Positions 1 to 15,300 of a stretch of DNA of 64,000 nt are shown in pieces (positions within the stretch are counted from its first letter, which is position 1; the number at the start of each line of letters is the position of its first letter). The stretch lies in NCBI GenBank assembly GCA_030248215.1, contig JASANG010001690.1:1-64000 (forward strand), given 5' to 3'. The DNA is from Enoplolaimus lenunculus (taxonomy: Eukaryota > Nematoda > Enoplea > Enoplida > Thoracostomopsidae). The position numbers and the translations under genes were made by a program. The notes below the pieces were generated by a model, which saw only the letters and a list, made by a program, of their open reading frames with translations, was not told where the DNA came from and did no database searches.

Positions 1-329
1 AACTTAAGTTCACATTCAGCGCGTCAGTCAACGAACGGCAGCAATTATTGTGCGTCTATGTGAGCTTAGTTTTACGATGAATGTATTCTTTTACGTCAGT
101 AAACAAATGCGATGAGAACACAATATTGTCACAGCATAGTTTAATTTCTATGTTTCCGGCCCAAATACTTTGTTGTAGGTATCAAGTGAAGATGTAATTA
201 TAAGTTCTTTAAAATTGTTTTAGTAAAAGCAAATTTGCATATATTTGTATTTTGTAACCGTAAATATGAAATGGAGAAATCAAAAAGAAAACTCACGCTT
301 AACAGTTATGTTTGGCCTGCAATAATGAA
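1..329. other. Region upstream of CAMTA start
   Basis: No gene, repeat or clear core promoter motif is recognised here. It should hold the 5' UTR or an upstream intron of the CAMTA gene. An ATG at 308 is out of frame with the chosen start at 330. Confidence 0.4.
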
Positions 330-3300
330 ATGGCTTCACAGGACGGTGTAACACTGGCATCGCCTCGACTAGTTGATGAGATCGCTTCATCAAATGCAAC
401 GCCATGCAATGTATCGGTTGTTTCGGTTCCTCTTATACCCACACATCGCTTCGAAGATGTGTGCTTTCGATGGCATACGAATGAAGTGAGCTCACTTTAG
501 ATCTCAAGCATTTATACTTTTGTGCACAAGTGGAATTTATGGTATGTTGCACAACTTGGCTCTTCCTTTTCGTATAGATTGTTTGAAACATGACAATGTT
601 GAAAATAGGTGTTCATTGTGTTCCGAGCCATCCCTGAAGAAGGCTGCACTTCAATAAGTTAGCATTGTGTTTGTTTATGGAAATGTATATATGTGCCGTG
701 AAGTTCTAGATACTCTATTTATATACTGATCACTGTTTTGTTCAGTTCATCTTACATTTTATAGGAGGTCCTAAGCTTATTGCATGCAGCGAGACAACAC
801 GTAAACTGGATTTCAAAGGCGACTGTTTTAAGGTAGAGATTAATTGCTAAGATCGGTGTTTATTATATACGAATTTACTATTATTGTATAATATATAGTG
901 TTGTTTTTATGATTGAAGTAACCTTAATTTTGCAATGTGGATTATCCAATCTGCAAGTAAACTGCGCATTTCCAGGTTATTACACATTTATTCAGCAAAC
1001 GTTTTGGTCAAAACCAATGTTAACGCGTCTTTATCATTTATTATTGAATCGCATGTTCGGTTGTGTATCCGGTTGGTTTTTTGTATGACGTGTTTACCAT
1101 GTTCCACTAAATAAATTTGGAAAAAATGAAACGTACATAATGTGAGGTGCATTATTACGTATGGTTTATAATGTACTATAATAATAAATATGTTATGTTT
1201 AGACCGTTGAGTGGGCGTGTTATATTGTACAGTCGTAAACAATGCGCTGGCTACAGACAAGATGGATACACGTGGAAACGTAGAAAAGATGGCAGAAAGC
1301 CTCGTGAAGACCATATGAAACTGAAAGTGAACGGAATTGAGGTAACAGTTCTTGTCGGGTTACGTTTAAACGAAGTTTGTTAGTTTATACTGTCTATAAT
1401 TGATTTATGTATGTTGTATTGGATAAATATAGCATAGTTATTAAGTTTTCACGTAGTCCTGCCGCTAACAAGCGAAGTTTTTGTACATCATAATTATGCT
1501 CCTGTTAAAGCACCGTTGCTATTAAAGTAATGTGTTTGGTTTATAAAACGGCTGTAGTATGTTTTGTTTCGTAGTATATACGTAATAATTATGTTTTTGC
1601 TAGACCGCCGCTATGTTTTTGCTAAACCACCGCTGCTGTTGAAGTAGTGGGCTTGGTTTACAACGACTGTACTATGTTTTGTTCTTTAGTGTATTCGCGC
1701 AAATTACGTCCACTCAGCACTTATTCCAACGTTTCATAGAAGAACGTACGCCTTGAACGTGGTAAGAAAGAACTAATTGAACATTAAATAAAAAAGTTCA
1801 TAAGAAACACAAAGCTTAATTCATGAATGAGAGTGCATTTTTCAATAAGTCAATAGAAAATCGTATTACCATAGCGCAATATGCTAACAAGTTTTTATGC
1901 ACAGTAACAGAATTATTGTTTGTTTATGTCGTTTTAGACTGATAAATTTGTGTCTCGTGTTATGAATATTTTGTCTGTTGAAGTGAGACAGAATTTTCCG
2001 AGTCTTATGAATGTGGTAATTTTGTGTTTTGTGAGGCTCCTGTGGCCACTTGCATTTGGTTATTCTAGGAGCCTGATTTAGTATTAGTGCATTATCTAAA
2101 CGTCCCGGCGTGCAAGCAAAATATTATGAATCACGTATGGCTTGATCTACACAAATGTTGCCTAACAATGTCCGAATTTCATGTTACGCGGGAGTTGATA
2201 CCAATATGTAAGCAAATATTAAATCGTTGTGCTAGTACGTAATGGTTGTTCATTTTGAGATTCATCAACACAAAATGTTGCGTAAAGCCCTATTCACACG
2301 TGCAAGTTTTTGCTGCGAGAACTTGCAGCTGCAACTTGCAATTGCAAGTTTTGTCCAAAATATCGTTCGAAAAAATTGTAGCTGCCAATAATTCATTAAA
2401 AATCATAGCTAGGAATTTAGTTAACATTTGTGAATAACCATGCAAGTTCACTGAATTTATTGCAGCGGCTTTCTCATTGGCTGATGAAAAAATGCAAATT
2501 CTGCGCGCATTTGCAGCTGCTTCTCGTAGCAAAAACTTGCACGTGTGAATACGGCTTAAAACTTAGTGGAGTTGTGAGTTTGTTGTTTTCTTAACGCAAT
2601 TATTGTTTTTGTTTATTTTATGTTTTATGTATTTCAGTGGGCTACCGTGATGATACGATCTCTCCTGACATTGAGGTAATTCGTTTTATTTTTACCTTTT
2701 CAAATTGTTACGTTTGTATGTGACTAAGTTCGCATTTGTGACAATTTTATAATGAGATATGCATGCGTCAATCTCTGTCCCAAGTTTGCAGAAGTCATAA
2801 GTCTCGTGTTATCTCAGTATCATTGTAAGATTTTTATTAGGTATTATATGTGTTAGCCGAACACGACTGAGCAGAAAAGTTTAGTGACACAGCCCTGGGA
2901 GAAATTGAATTCGCACGTTAGCAAATATGTCAAACTCAGTTGCTTGACATTGTGTATACAGATGTTTAGGTTTATATACAGTAATTGTGTTATTTTTCTT
3001 TGACATGTTAATAAATGCTTTTGAATGTGAACGCTGTCAATTTTTTAATACGATGTGCAGTAGACGCCAGACCGTATTTTGTTTTTTGTTTTGAGGATCA
3101 ATTTCGCGCGTTATACCAACACGCACGAAGAATACCTTCACTAGATGGGACATCTGGCGTGGAACGGTCTTTGGTTTCTTTGATCTTCAAAAGTAACATG
3201 GCATTACCTTTGGAAACTCCGGCGTCGTATGGTGAATGCAATTTTTCTGGATCAGTTCAAAGCAGTGACGTATTTGTGGACTGTACGTCACAAAGTCAAA

Positions 3301-6300
3301 CGCCAGATGTCATCGATAGCGATTCGTCCAAGCATGCAGTTAACGGACTGTCTGATGCAACTATAGGTTCAAATGGTAAGTAAAATTTATAGGTGTCATA
3401 CGTAGCAGACAGGGTGGGTTCTGGGTTGAAAATAAATGGAAAATAGTGTATAAAGTAGTAAGTTATTGTTGCGTCATTAGTTGTTGAGATTGTAGTGGTC
3501 ATTTAAAAATTTTCTGTACAAAGCCCATTAGAATATTAGTTTGTTTAAGGTTAAATTTAAATAATAAATTATGTTTTGTTTTGAACTGTGCACATAGACA
3601 AAGACCATGACGTGCTTATGAGCGGTATTTATTTTTGTTTGTATTAGCATCTATGTAACATCAGGATCATGGCCAGATCACCGTTCCTGGGGTTGGGGTA
3701 ACATTTATTCAGGAGGGGTGTACATGGGATTAGAAAGAGGGCAAAATTGTTTTCGGGGAGTTGAGCAACCCGGCCCTCCCTTTGGCTACGGGCCGTGTAG
3801 CATTCGTTTACTGAAGTGCTGTTTCAGAGACAGTTATTTTATATTTGTGATTGTGATATGCCCAGTGTCTTTCAGCCGCGGAACAAAACTACAAGAAGCA
3901 ACATGAACAGTGTCAGCAACAACATCAACATTCAAATGTACCTCAAAATACAAACACTTATAATCTTATGAAGAAGAGCACTTGTACACCGTTAATTAAT
4001 ACCAGTATTAACGGCTCTCGCGGCTCTGTGCCATCGATACTGTTGCGGCGACAGCAAATTCAACAGCCTGCAAATATCCGTCAAATTGTGGTCCATTCAC
4101 TTAACGGGAGCAAATCTTCGCTGAATACTGGGGTACCCAACCATATGGCTGTTAGTGGCAGTTCTTGTTCAATGGCGACTAAGAAGTTGAACGGATCTGG
4201 ATCGAACTTTTACTCAACATTGGACCTGCTCAGCCAGGGCGCTAAAGTATATTTACGGGTACCTCCCGGTGTAAGAAGTACAACTGGTGTGGACGTGTGT
4301 AGTTCGTCAGAGGTAGATGAAATTGATAGTGTTGGCATGGAGTTAGACTATAGCAGTAATGAGTCGAATGATGTATCGGTTGCCAGAAGAAATAGCGCCG
4401 AAAACCACGGAATTGAAATTTTTGGACCGCTAACACAACGATATAACGGGTTTAATGGAGATGCGAAGTTGGATTCTGCGGAAAATTGCACAACGGCTTG
4501 TAGTAAGCTGGTGGCACAAAAATCAACATGTTCGAAATCGTTTCGAGAAATGGACACGAGTCTAGGTTTTAGTAGTTCGGCGGATTGTTCAAGACAAATG
4601 GTTGAATTAATGACCAGTGATTCGGAAGCAAATCAGTCTCACCATCCTCTTAATCTGCAGTTAGCTGTTGATTCATCTGGGCCGTTTGGACAAAATAGTA
4701 AGTGTCTTTTGTGTTGTTGCGCCTACTGTATATGTTTTGTTTTGCAACACGATTCTGATTACGTATTTTGATTCAAATTGCTGTAAATTTATAATAAGAA
4801 ATATGTGGTTTATTTGAATTCGGGCTGTTTTATCAGATATAATTTTATACTGCAAATGTTTAACATAAATGACGCAATTGGATGGTAATTAACGTATGCT
4901 CGCAATCAAAATACATATATCGAAGAAACAACTTGAAAATACCAAATTAGTTTTTATTTATGTGACGAAACCGCGTTTTTAAAACATTTTCTTTTGTGCT
5001 TTTTCCTCATCTATTTGCATTTTAATTTTTCGCAATTTTGAAACTTCTGAATGTAACAGTCGCAGATTTGAAGTGATTTCATGGCGGTACAAGTTGATGA
5101 TGCTCCATGATCGTTTCATTGTGTTCAGGTTTTCGACGCTGTTATATCATACATTGTTTTAGGTTCACAGTCGAATGCTACAGGTCTGCTGAGAAGACAT
5201 CTGCATGTTTTGCCCCATTCGCGGAGCCAACAAGAGTCGGAAACAGAAACTACAAATGGTACCGATGGCCATTATCCTGTCGTTCGCTCTCAATCGGATG
5301 CTAAAATACCAGGTAAGCTTTTGTTCCCAATGCAGACAGCACCAATGTGGTTTCTTTAGTCCGCGACAGCACACATTACGGTGTCTGAAAATTAAGTTAT
5401 AGAGAATGACGTAGTTCATAGATGTTTAAACGCTTTGTTAGTTTGGTTTTGCTTATATCGAGTGCATTATTATCACAGCGCTCAAACTTTTCTTAACTGA
5501 CATAAATCACATTCAAAAAGATTTCATTTTGTTTGACGATATTTTTATATTAATTTTAGTTGCTAGACATCGACGTAATCTGAATGAGTCAAACATAAGC
5601 GGTTCGATAACAAAACCTGGTAGTGCCGCGAATAAACGACCACGATCAACGTACGAAGAAACTTGCAATCCTAACAGCCGGCATGGTGACCCTGTGTCGG
5701 CCTCTGATGTGTCAGCGACTGAAAATCTGGGATACTGTAATTCAACATCGCGATCATTGAGTTGTGAGCAATCAGAGCGCAACGAGGTCGGGGTACGTGA
5801 TAAGCGCCCTCCAAACGTATCCCAATCGCCGGCACCGCCAACAGGAGCCATTGCACAAATTACAGATTATTCACCTGACTGGTCATATTCTGAGGTATGT
5901 TAGGAAGAAGATAAGGTTTTGTGTTGCCATTAGGGTATTATGCCGCCTTTCCAAAATAAATTAACTTTTAAATGCAAGGTGTACCGGCGCGCAATACCAT
6001 GTGTTTTAGGAAATGTTGATATGACGTGCGGCATAGCACGCCGGAATGCGGCCAGCATTGACAATTTTTATTTTCAATTAAGAGTTTGGTATTAACATTA
6101 AGCGCTGAGACAGCAGACTGTATGAGTTATCAAAAATTTTGCTTTATTTTTTGTACTCGCATGTCGGTGAAGTGTAATTAGATTCAAAATCTATGTCAAG
6201 GAGTGTTACTTCTAGTGAAGCTATGAGGTTTGTTTGTGTTAAATTTAAAATCAGATATCGAGTCTCGAAATAAGACATCTTAAAACGACGGTCGTAAGTG

Positions 6301-9300
6301 AATAAGTTTAAACAGAACCTGTTTTGAGTTTTACTTGTACATTTACATATTAGCATTAACTATACTTTTAGGGAGGAGTTAAAGTACTTATTAGTGGACC
6401 ATGGTATTCTGCCACATCACGCTATTCATGCTTGTTTGGCCCTGATCTACGCGTTGATGCAACCTTAGTGCAGCCGGGTGTATTGCGTTGTATTTGTCCA
6501 CGTATGTTGCCTTTATGTGCTTTCAGACGGTATTGTAGTTCCTCTACACAACAACGTGTAAATCTGGGCAATGTAGAGTGAAAACAATTTTGAAACGAAA
6601 ACTACAGGATCGTGTGCGCAGAAACTGTTACCAGACAACCACCAGTTTATACAAGAATTCGCTATTCTTAAATTTGAACCTTACACACGCTTCTCTCAGA
6701 TATGAGAAACTACTTTTGGTTACTAATTTGATTTGGGGGTTGATAATTGTATGTTTCATCAAATTTGACAACTTGCATTAGTTTGATAGTTTTACTTGTC
6801 TTTCCTCAATTTTTCGGAACGAAATCGTATTGCATTTCAGCCCGTGCGCCCGCACAGGTTCAATTGGAAATATGCGTTTCAAATGCTGGGGTTATCTCAA
6901 ATGCTGTTCCGTTTGAGTATCGTCCGTCACCGCAATGTGATGCTGTTGCAATTGGCTCACAGCCGTTGCGCCTTCATGTGCTGACAGCCGAAGAGTGGAA
7001 TTCAGCATCAGGTATAGCGTACAATTCCAAAGCATCAGTATTACTTTAATACCGTCCGGCGTCATCCGGCACCATGCAGCACAACACATGTTTGCCGCAT
7101 GGTATCGCGTAACACAGACAAAAACTTTCCGACTTACTGCTGTCGTTCTTCGCTGAACGGCGCCGCACGGCAAGTTTAGTCTACCACTAGACCGTAATGG
7201 CAGCTATCATTAATTTGCAAGTGTATTTCCAATATTGCAACCTAGTCGCTAACATTTTTTAACTCAGAAAGATATTGCAGGAACCATGTGATAGTGGATT
7301 GTCTGTAGGATTGAGGTTTGTGATGTTTTTAATCATTGTTAGAATATCAAAATTTCAGTATGAAAACAGAAATGTCGGTTTAATAGTTTGCCTTCAGTGT
7401 ATCTTAGACTGTGTATATTTGATTACATTTGGAACTCCGACCCTGTGACTGACTGGCGATGGACGCAAGAGCACGAGAAGATAATATTTTGTCGCTGTTT
7501 TCAGATATACATTTGTGTATTGGACTATTTTATCGGTTACAGTGTCTGGAATCTCAAATACTTTGCGTGCAAGAACGGCAGGTACGTGAAGAAAAAATGT
7601 AACAAACAAGTAAAAGTACTCATATAAAACTCTTATACACAAAATTGCAATGTATCGCGCTGACTTTTTTGTTCCATGCAATAGAAATAGATTATCAGAA
7701 TTAGTGATGGGCATCGGATGTTTTTTCATATCTGGATTCCCGGCAGTTGTTGCCGAATGTATATCCATATATTTGAAATTATATTTTTTGTTTTGGATAT
7801 TCCAAATTTAATTTTGTCCTTTTCACGTTTTTGATGTTCAATTTTTACAACATAAGCACTTTTAAATAGATAACTACCAACACAAACTGTTCTGAGACTA
7901 AAAATTGCCGTTATAAGCGCAAAATTACCGGCAATTATAAAATTATTATTTTTAAGTCTACTGTCAGCAAACATAATAATCGAAGCTATTTTATTTCAAA
8001 ATAATACATTTATTTGCGTTTGTCTCTTGAAACTGCGTTGGTTTTACGCCTTCCTCATCTTTCCTTGAACTATATAGTTGATGCGTTCTTATGTTCGAAA
8101 AGGAAAGAAAACTTTAAAATATCCGCTTATTCAAAACGGCGGGTGCTCAGGCCTCAATCCTAATTCAGATCATTAAATCTTAAAGTCATAAAAATTGAAG
8201 CTTCGAGGTTACTCCGATCATATAATGCTGTAATTTTCCTCTATCAAGATGTGTATTAAACTAAATCGATCTGTAAGTAATTATTATTTATTAATAAGAT
8301 CTGCTCACTTAATTGATGTGAAATATGTTGGTTATTAAACTTTTGAATCGGATTTCAACAAAAGATTTTACCTCGACTGGTAGGTGGCGGTTTGCGCCGC
8401 TCTGTTTTACAGCAAAATGAATAAGTCAAATTCCGAAAATTTCATTTTCGAACGATCTTATGGAGCTTAATGGGCTCACGAGTTGTTGTCAGAGGTCTAT
8501 AAGTTTTAATTCGTTATTGGATGCAGAATGACGAGTTACATAAATTGAAAGGTTTTTCGCTTTATTACAACTTGTACTTAACGTTAACACTTTGAGCTCG
8601 GTGGCAGAATAGGAGTTTATACTATAACTTGAAGGCTAGCTGCCTGATTTAGGCAAACTTAAGGCCACTCACTCAAGCATTATGTATAACCGCGCCTGAA
8701 GTTACATATATCGCTAAACATTTTTGTAAATTTTTAAAACTGAGGAAAATATTATAATGCCGATAAAAATACAATTTTTAAAAGCACGAATTTAAATTGT
8801 TTTTTTGTCTAAGTCAATAGATGTTGAATTAACTTAGCATGACAAATGTTTTCAGAGCAGTTTGTGTTTGTTTAGGCTTTTTATAAAAATACTCAGTTCA
8901 CAACTAGACGTGACGTAACGGTATTTCTTTTCGGATACATTATCCGGATATTTCTCTAGTCTATATATTCGAATATCCTGTGTCACTTTATAGCCAGGAT
9001 GCAAGCAACTTTTTTGTATTTTTCGCTGTTGCTTAATTTAATATTGTTAATATTGATAATACGCAGAACAGTTTGTTTTCGATTTAGCTTGCTGCACCGG
9101 CTGCAAATTGTCACTTGAACAGCACAGGACGGTGTCGATTTAACGAACTAATAGCGAGCGTGATGCCTTCGCTTTGCGCTGGCTGTAGAAGTATTGATCT
9201 CGAGCCAATGTTCTTGTCATTTCTATCTTCTTTGCGGAAGCGCTGCGGATCTATTGCACATGACAGCCACAAAAATACCAGTACAACTATAGTTAAGCAA

Positions 9301-12300
9301 CAGCGATCTCATGAGCTGATCACTGATGTGACTTGTCATGGAATGATGTTGATTCATTTTGCGGCTGCGTTAGGCTTTGCCGAACTTATCGAAGCGTTTC
9401 TACAGTGGCAGTAAGTTTTGAACGAATTGTCTTATCCGTTTTAGCTCAGTTTTATTAAATGTCGAAACAAGCAGGACTTTGATATACCGGAACATTCAAA
9501 GCGAAAGCGTTCCCATTGCAAACAAAGCAAAATTTTACTTGTTTGGAAGTGGCTTTTGTGAGACCAATGTTGCTTAATAAATTGCTGCATTCATTGCTCT
9601 TGTATAGCCAAGGTAGCGTATCTGATTCAAAGTAACCTTAAGACAACTGTTATTATGTTTGTCGTTATGTTTAGGACAGAAATGCCATACCTCACAGCAT
9701 TAAAAGACGAAATCAATCTTGCACGACAAGACGATTATGGGCGAACACCACTGGTAATGGAGAAGTTTGTATTCTGTGTAGTGTAGGGTTTGGTACTGCT
9801 AACAATTAATGATGCGTCGGTTGTCTTCTTGACAGAGTTGCCGTCAGTATCTAGCGTTCTTTATTTTGCTTAGCTGCAGTGATATACGCTTACTCGGCCA
9901 CCCAATTGTTCGACCAGCTGTAACTAGTTAACTTTGTATGTAGCTTTTGGAGGGTATACCCAAAATTTTGCGAGCAAGAAAATTTTTTGACCTGTATAAT
10001 CCAGCAGGTTAATTCAATGACTTGTAAAAAGGCTTTTTGCTTGTTTCTTCAGAAATTTCGGTAGTGCATGTATACCCTACTCCGTTCAAAGGAAATAATT
10101 TATGCCAAATTTGACTGTTGGCTGGAAGAGATGTTGGCCGAGTTAGAGTAGCGGCTGCCACTGAGTGATGTACTATCTGCACGAATTAGGTTTGTACTAC
10201 TAGCAAGAATTTACTGAGCAGTATCCCGTCTATTCTCAGAACGAAGGTAGAGTTTTTAAGCGTTAAACTGTTACACACAGTTGGCCTGTGACCTATTGCG
10301 CAATTGGTTTATGTAGCTATTTAATTATAGCACTGGGCTTGCTCACGCAATCAACCGAAAACTGTGAAACTGATTGCGACTACAAATCGTCCAACACTTT
10401 TAATTGCTAACGTTAACAATGAACTGCCTCTTGTATTATCACATTCTCTTGGACTCCATGATATTGTAAATCAATTAATAGAATTGTATGCTTATGGTGT
10501 AGGCACTTCCAACGAGGCGACACATCAAAGCAGTTTAGATTGTGGTTATCAGATATTGCAACGTGCGATTTGGGATTTATCTGCGGGTACTTTAGCTTTA
10601 TCTGACGTTTTGAATAGATCAGCGGTAGCTGGGCAGCCGCCACAGCAAAGTCGTTGCGCGGATGGCGTATTGAGAAAACAAAATGTTTCAAACGTTGCGG
10701 TTTCACAAGGACGTAGCGGTGGTTTTGACTATGATCGATCTCAGCACACGGATAAGCAGCCCACGAAAGCTCACGGAGGCGTTCTCGGGACATCTATGGA
10801 ACCTTTAACTTTGTCAAACAGCACGGGTTGTTATCAAGCTTCACTTGAAACCCCAGTTGTGTCTCCGCAAATAAATACCGATCAGTCTGTATTTTCGGGT
10901 CTGAAATGTAACTCAAACACAAAGTTTGAGGAAAATATAGTAAATGAGCCAGTGAATACGTTGACAGACTTACGTGCGGTCCATTTAAACATTCGTACCG
11001 ACCAAGACAGCCCGAATGTGGTTCAAGGGGACGCCGGTTTACCCCGCCGATGTAGCATAAGCGAAGGAAGCGAACGAAGCACTCAGAGTGACAGAGGAAA
11101 AACTGATGATTCCAGCGATAGCGCGAGTAGTAGCAGTAGTTGTTCATACTGTGATCTGTTGTGCGCTGAAGGAATGCGCGATTGTGTGTCTGCTATAAGC
11201 TGTTTGGACCCACTTGATCGCGCGCCTATAGCGGATTCCACAAATAGCGGCTACGATAGCAGTAAGGTTTCAGGAAGAAAATGTGGCCTCCAAATTTTGG
11301 ATAGTCATGAGAACGAGTGCCGTAGTTCGGTTGCAAAAGATTCCCAATACAATATTTCGCAGCTAATACAACCGGTTGACATCCGTAAAAAGTCGTCGTC
11401 TGCCTCATCAAAGTCACTTAGTGTTGAAATACCACTTGATGTAAATGTACCCGGTAAGCCGGATGGGTAGGGTAGTAGTAGTATTCATGTGGAACATATA
11501 GAAAGTCGGAACGGAATGTTTGTGAAATACTTTTATATTTAATGAAAAGGCGTCCATCGCCGAATTTTATCGACATCAAATAAATGACAAAATTATAATT
11601 AATTTTAAGTTAAGTACCGTATAGAGCTCTGCACAAAAATTTTGCTGCTGATGCGGCGGGGTTCAAACCCACGACGTACGGATTACCGGTCCGCTGCTCT
11701 AACTACTGAGCTACGCAGCCATGCATATTTTTCGCCACAACAGCTTTACATACCGTAAGTTTGGTACTACAAGATACGTATATGAACACGCCGCGAAATC
11801 ACCTGAGCTGGAGAGTGTCTCACATTTTCCAACTCATCCCGCTAAGTTATTCTAAGTTAAGCAGTACCATATATAGCCCTTCACGAAAATTTTGCTGCGG
11901 ATGCGGTGGAGATCGAACCCCCACTTTAGTAGTTACAGTAAAATTGAATGTTTCGGTTCGATTTGAAATTATGAAATCGGGAATAGAACCTGCACGGTTT
12001 CGGAATCGGAACTTTCGATCCAACGGTAGCAAGTAGATTATTTTCTGACGTTTGAATAAGCCTCGTTGAAATCTGACCCCTGACTTCCTGGCTTAGGGAG
12101 CAGCAATGTCGAATGTTTGGTACATAAATGGCTGTGTACCGAAAAGTGGCTCGGAAACTTGCCTTAGGAACGTTAGCGCTGCGCCATATACATTAGTGGG
12201 TTGCATGTTAAAAGTTGAAAACCGCGTTTTTCGCAGCCTTTTTCAGATTTTTCTGATGCTTATATTTTATGCATATCAACGGGCAACGTATAGATGCATT

Positions 12301-15300
12301 ATTTGAAAGCATTTCAAAAATTAGGACTTTATAGCTGAAAAAGTGTTACAGAATCGCCAGAAATGGCTGCCATGTGGGACTCAATGACAGCACCTCTTAG
12401 TGAAACTGCGGCATTTGATGGTTCGTGTCAAGACGACAGCGCCCGAGTGCAAATGGCATCGTTAGCGCAGGAAATTATTGACGCACTTCCGGAACGTATT
12501 AAATCAAATAATTGGAATTTGTGTGCAGAGACAGTGTCTAATTCAGTTGATGGTCAGTCAGTGTTCAGTGATTTAGCTGGTAGTAGCGAATGTAATAATG
12601 GTCAGAGTTACAAAACGTTGCATTCGGATTTGCAAAGCAACAGCGGAGCGCAGGTAGATTATCAAGAATTTGGCGTAAACTGTCCAGAGCTGGGGTTGGA
12701 CACGTCAGACTATAATATGGACGATACCAAATTTGCTGGAAGTTCGGCACAGACACTATCACGGTTTCCAGACAGTCAGTTGTTGTCAAAAACAACAGAT
12801 TCGACGTTTGAAACAGAATCTGATGTATTTCAGCCAAAGTTTGGACACGAAGATAGCGCACTGGATGGGTGTATTTCGGAATCAAACTATTTGTTTAGTG
12901 GCGACCGGTAAGAGCACAAAACTTACTTAGTTTTCATTCATATCTTTGTAATAAGTTGCTTTGATTGCTTAAAGAAGTTTGCTCCTCTTAATTTGCTTGG
13001 TTGTGACACTGTGATAGCAGTAATAGTCCTTATCCACATGTTTTTGGTAATCAAGAGTCCTTCTTAGGTTTCAACATTTTTCAATTACCACGTTTCTTAT
13101 GAGAATAAAACGTGGAATAGTTATATACCAGTCGTAGTGGGACTACATTTATTGAGCGAAGCTCAAACGCACGTAAGCAATTAAGGTAATATGCAAATTA
13201 GTTGTTAGCTAACTATTCATTTATCGGTTTTGGAGGTTTGTAAGCAATTGCCTCAGATTCCTCGCACCCAAAAACCCTTCAGTCACTCTAATAATTTTTG
13301 GAATAGTTTAAAAAGTCCTAATTTTGTTTTGTCAATTAAGCTAATATGCAAATTAGTTATTAGCTAACTATTCAATTATCGGTTTTGGAGGTTTGTAAAC
13401 AATTTATTCAGATTCTTCGCACCCAAAAACCTTCAGTAAACCCCAATAATTATTGAGATAATTTAAAAAGTCCTAGTTTTGTTTTGTCAATTCAGCTAAT
13501 ATGCAAATTAGCTATTAGCTAACTGTTCAATTATCGGTTTTGGATGTTTGTAAAGCATTTATTCAACTCTTTCGCACCAAAAACCCTTTAGTGCTGAAAT
13601 TATATTGCTTTTAACCTTAATAATTAGTGAAATATTGTAAAAAGTCCTAATTTAGGCTTATAAACTATGCTAATATGCAAATTATCTATTAGCTAACTGC
13701 TCAATTATCGGTTTTGGAGGTTTGTAAACAGTCTACACAGATTCCTTGCACCCAAAAACCTTTTAATGCTAAAATTAGATTGCTTCTAACTGTAATAATT
13801 AGTGAAATATTGTGGAAAGTCATAATTTAGGCTTAATTAATTATGCAAATTAGCCTGTAGCTAATAAACGGCTTAAAATTTTATAACCCCAATGCGAGGT
13901 TAACACCCCAGGATAATTGGCTTGCAAACAAAAAAAGTTTATCAAAATCGGTTCAGCCGTTCCTGAGATTCTTTTCGGACGGACAGACGGACGGACGGAC
14001 ATCCGCCTTTCGACCCCCAAGTACAAAACATAAAACGCTTCGCGAAACTCAGAGCTTCGCTCGGAGTTTCGCTTCGCTCAATAAATATGTTGTGCTTTTA
14101 GATATTTGTAAAAAAATCTTACGCAGCCTAGCCGATCTCAGGTATTTTAGGGATATATTCAACATAAATGGACAAACGTCCGCACTGGCGCATGGTTCCG
14201 ACGTTGACAACACCAGAGAGTTTCTAGATTTCGACGAATGTAACACACAACCGATGAATTCTGAAACTCACTGTCGTCGGTTGAAAACCAAACCTTTGTT
14301 TTTGGGACAGCCTGAAACGCCTCAGCTCACTTCCAATAGTACATCTGGTTTGCCACCTTTACCGTCTAACACTTCGCCTTCTTCAACAGCGGATTTGGAC
14401 GAATTTTTTAATGCCGCTGCTGTAACTGCGAGCGAACTGGGCGCTCTCTCATCACAAGCTGATTTGGAAGCCAATTTAAAGCAGCTGACATTAAGCGGTA
14501 TTATATTTATTAATTAGGCTTCACTTAAAACTTTGCCGTATTGCGTATACTGTGAACAACTAAGCGCAAACTGTGTACGCGGAATAACACAGACTCAATA
14601 CGCACCGTTTAACAACAACCTATTTCATGTATTGGCAGTACAGTGAGTACAGAGCTTTAGGGCTTCAGCGTTGGGTTTCTACAAGCTTAATGATGATGGT
14701 AAAAGCCGTTGAACGCTGCCGTACAGTTACAATGCAGTATTTATTAAATGATGATTTAATGATCAATGTGATAAACATAAATGTTTTTGTTTTTGTTTGG
14801 TACACATTGGTTCAGCTTACAGCTTTAAGCTCACTTACTTAGGCAGTACACGTAATGCTACAGAGTGCATTTGATTATTTGAGGGTTGTTTCGTAAACAG
14901 CTGCTAAAAATTTGTCTTATGGAGGGATGTTAATATTTAAGATATTGAACAACGTGAACTGTTCGAAGCGGCAAAAGTAATCCAAGCTGCCTATCGTGAA
15001 TACAAAGCAAGGGTTCAGGGCAAAAAACAACTGGAAGCTGAGCGGCAAGCAGCTATTTTGATACAAAGCTACTATAGACGATATAAACAGGTTATATAAT
15101 ATGCCTTTGATTTTTAGAACAGGACGCTTTAACCCGTATTCTCAATTGCGTAGCATATTATACATCAGTATTAGTGATTAGAGATTGGCGTCTCCGTCTC
15201 AGGCTCGGCAAGTCTCAGTAGGTGCGCTACGGATTTGGGTATGCGGTGCGCCTCGAAACTTTGTCCGTTAAAACTAACCAAAATCTAGTTTATTTGTGAT

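Noticed and set aside
988-1314. Minus-strand 108-codon open frame opposite CAMTA exon 3
   Set aside because: It overlaps the CG-1 coding exon 1203-1341 on the other strand and encodes nothing recognisable; a shadow frame.
1500-1660. Repeated CACCGYTGCTRTT words that look like coding HRCY of the CG-1 domain
   Set aside because: Both are followed by in-frame stops, and the real HRR motif is in exon 1690-1761; these are duplicated intron words.
7458-7504. Leftward extension of CAMTA exon 13 (open frame with MDARAREDNILSLFS)
   Set aside because: It is in the same phase and possible, but TGTTTTCAG at 7496-7504 is a far better acceptor than any upstream AG.
9880-9960. Possible ankyrin exon reading CSDIRLLGHPIVRPAV
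   Set aside because: The exon at 10331 continues the ankyrin repeat from exon 9675-9753 in phase (HWACSRN...), leaving no gap to fill.
11649-11720. Functional tRNA-Thr (GGT) gene
   Set aside because: Position 33 is C, the acceptor stem is broken, and the same flank is repeated nearby: a SINE head.
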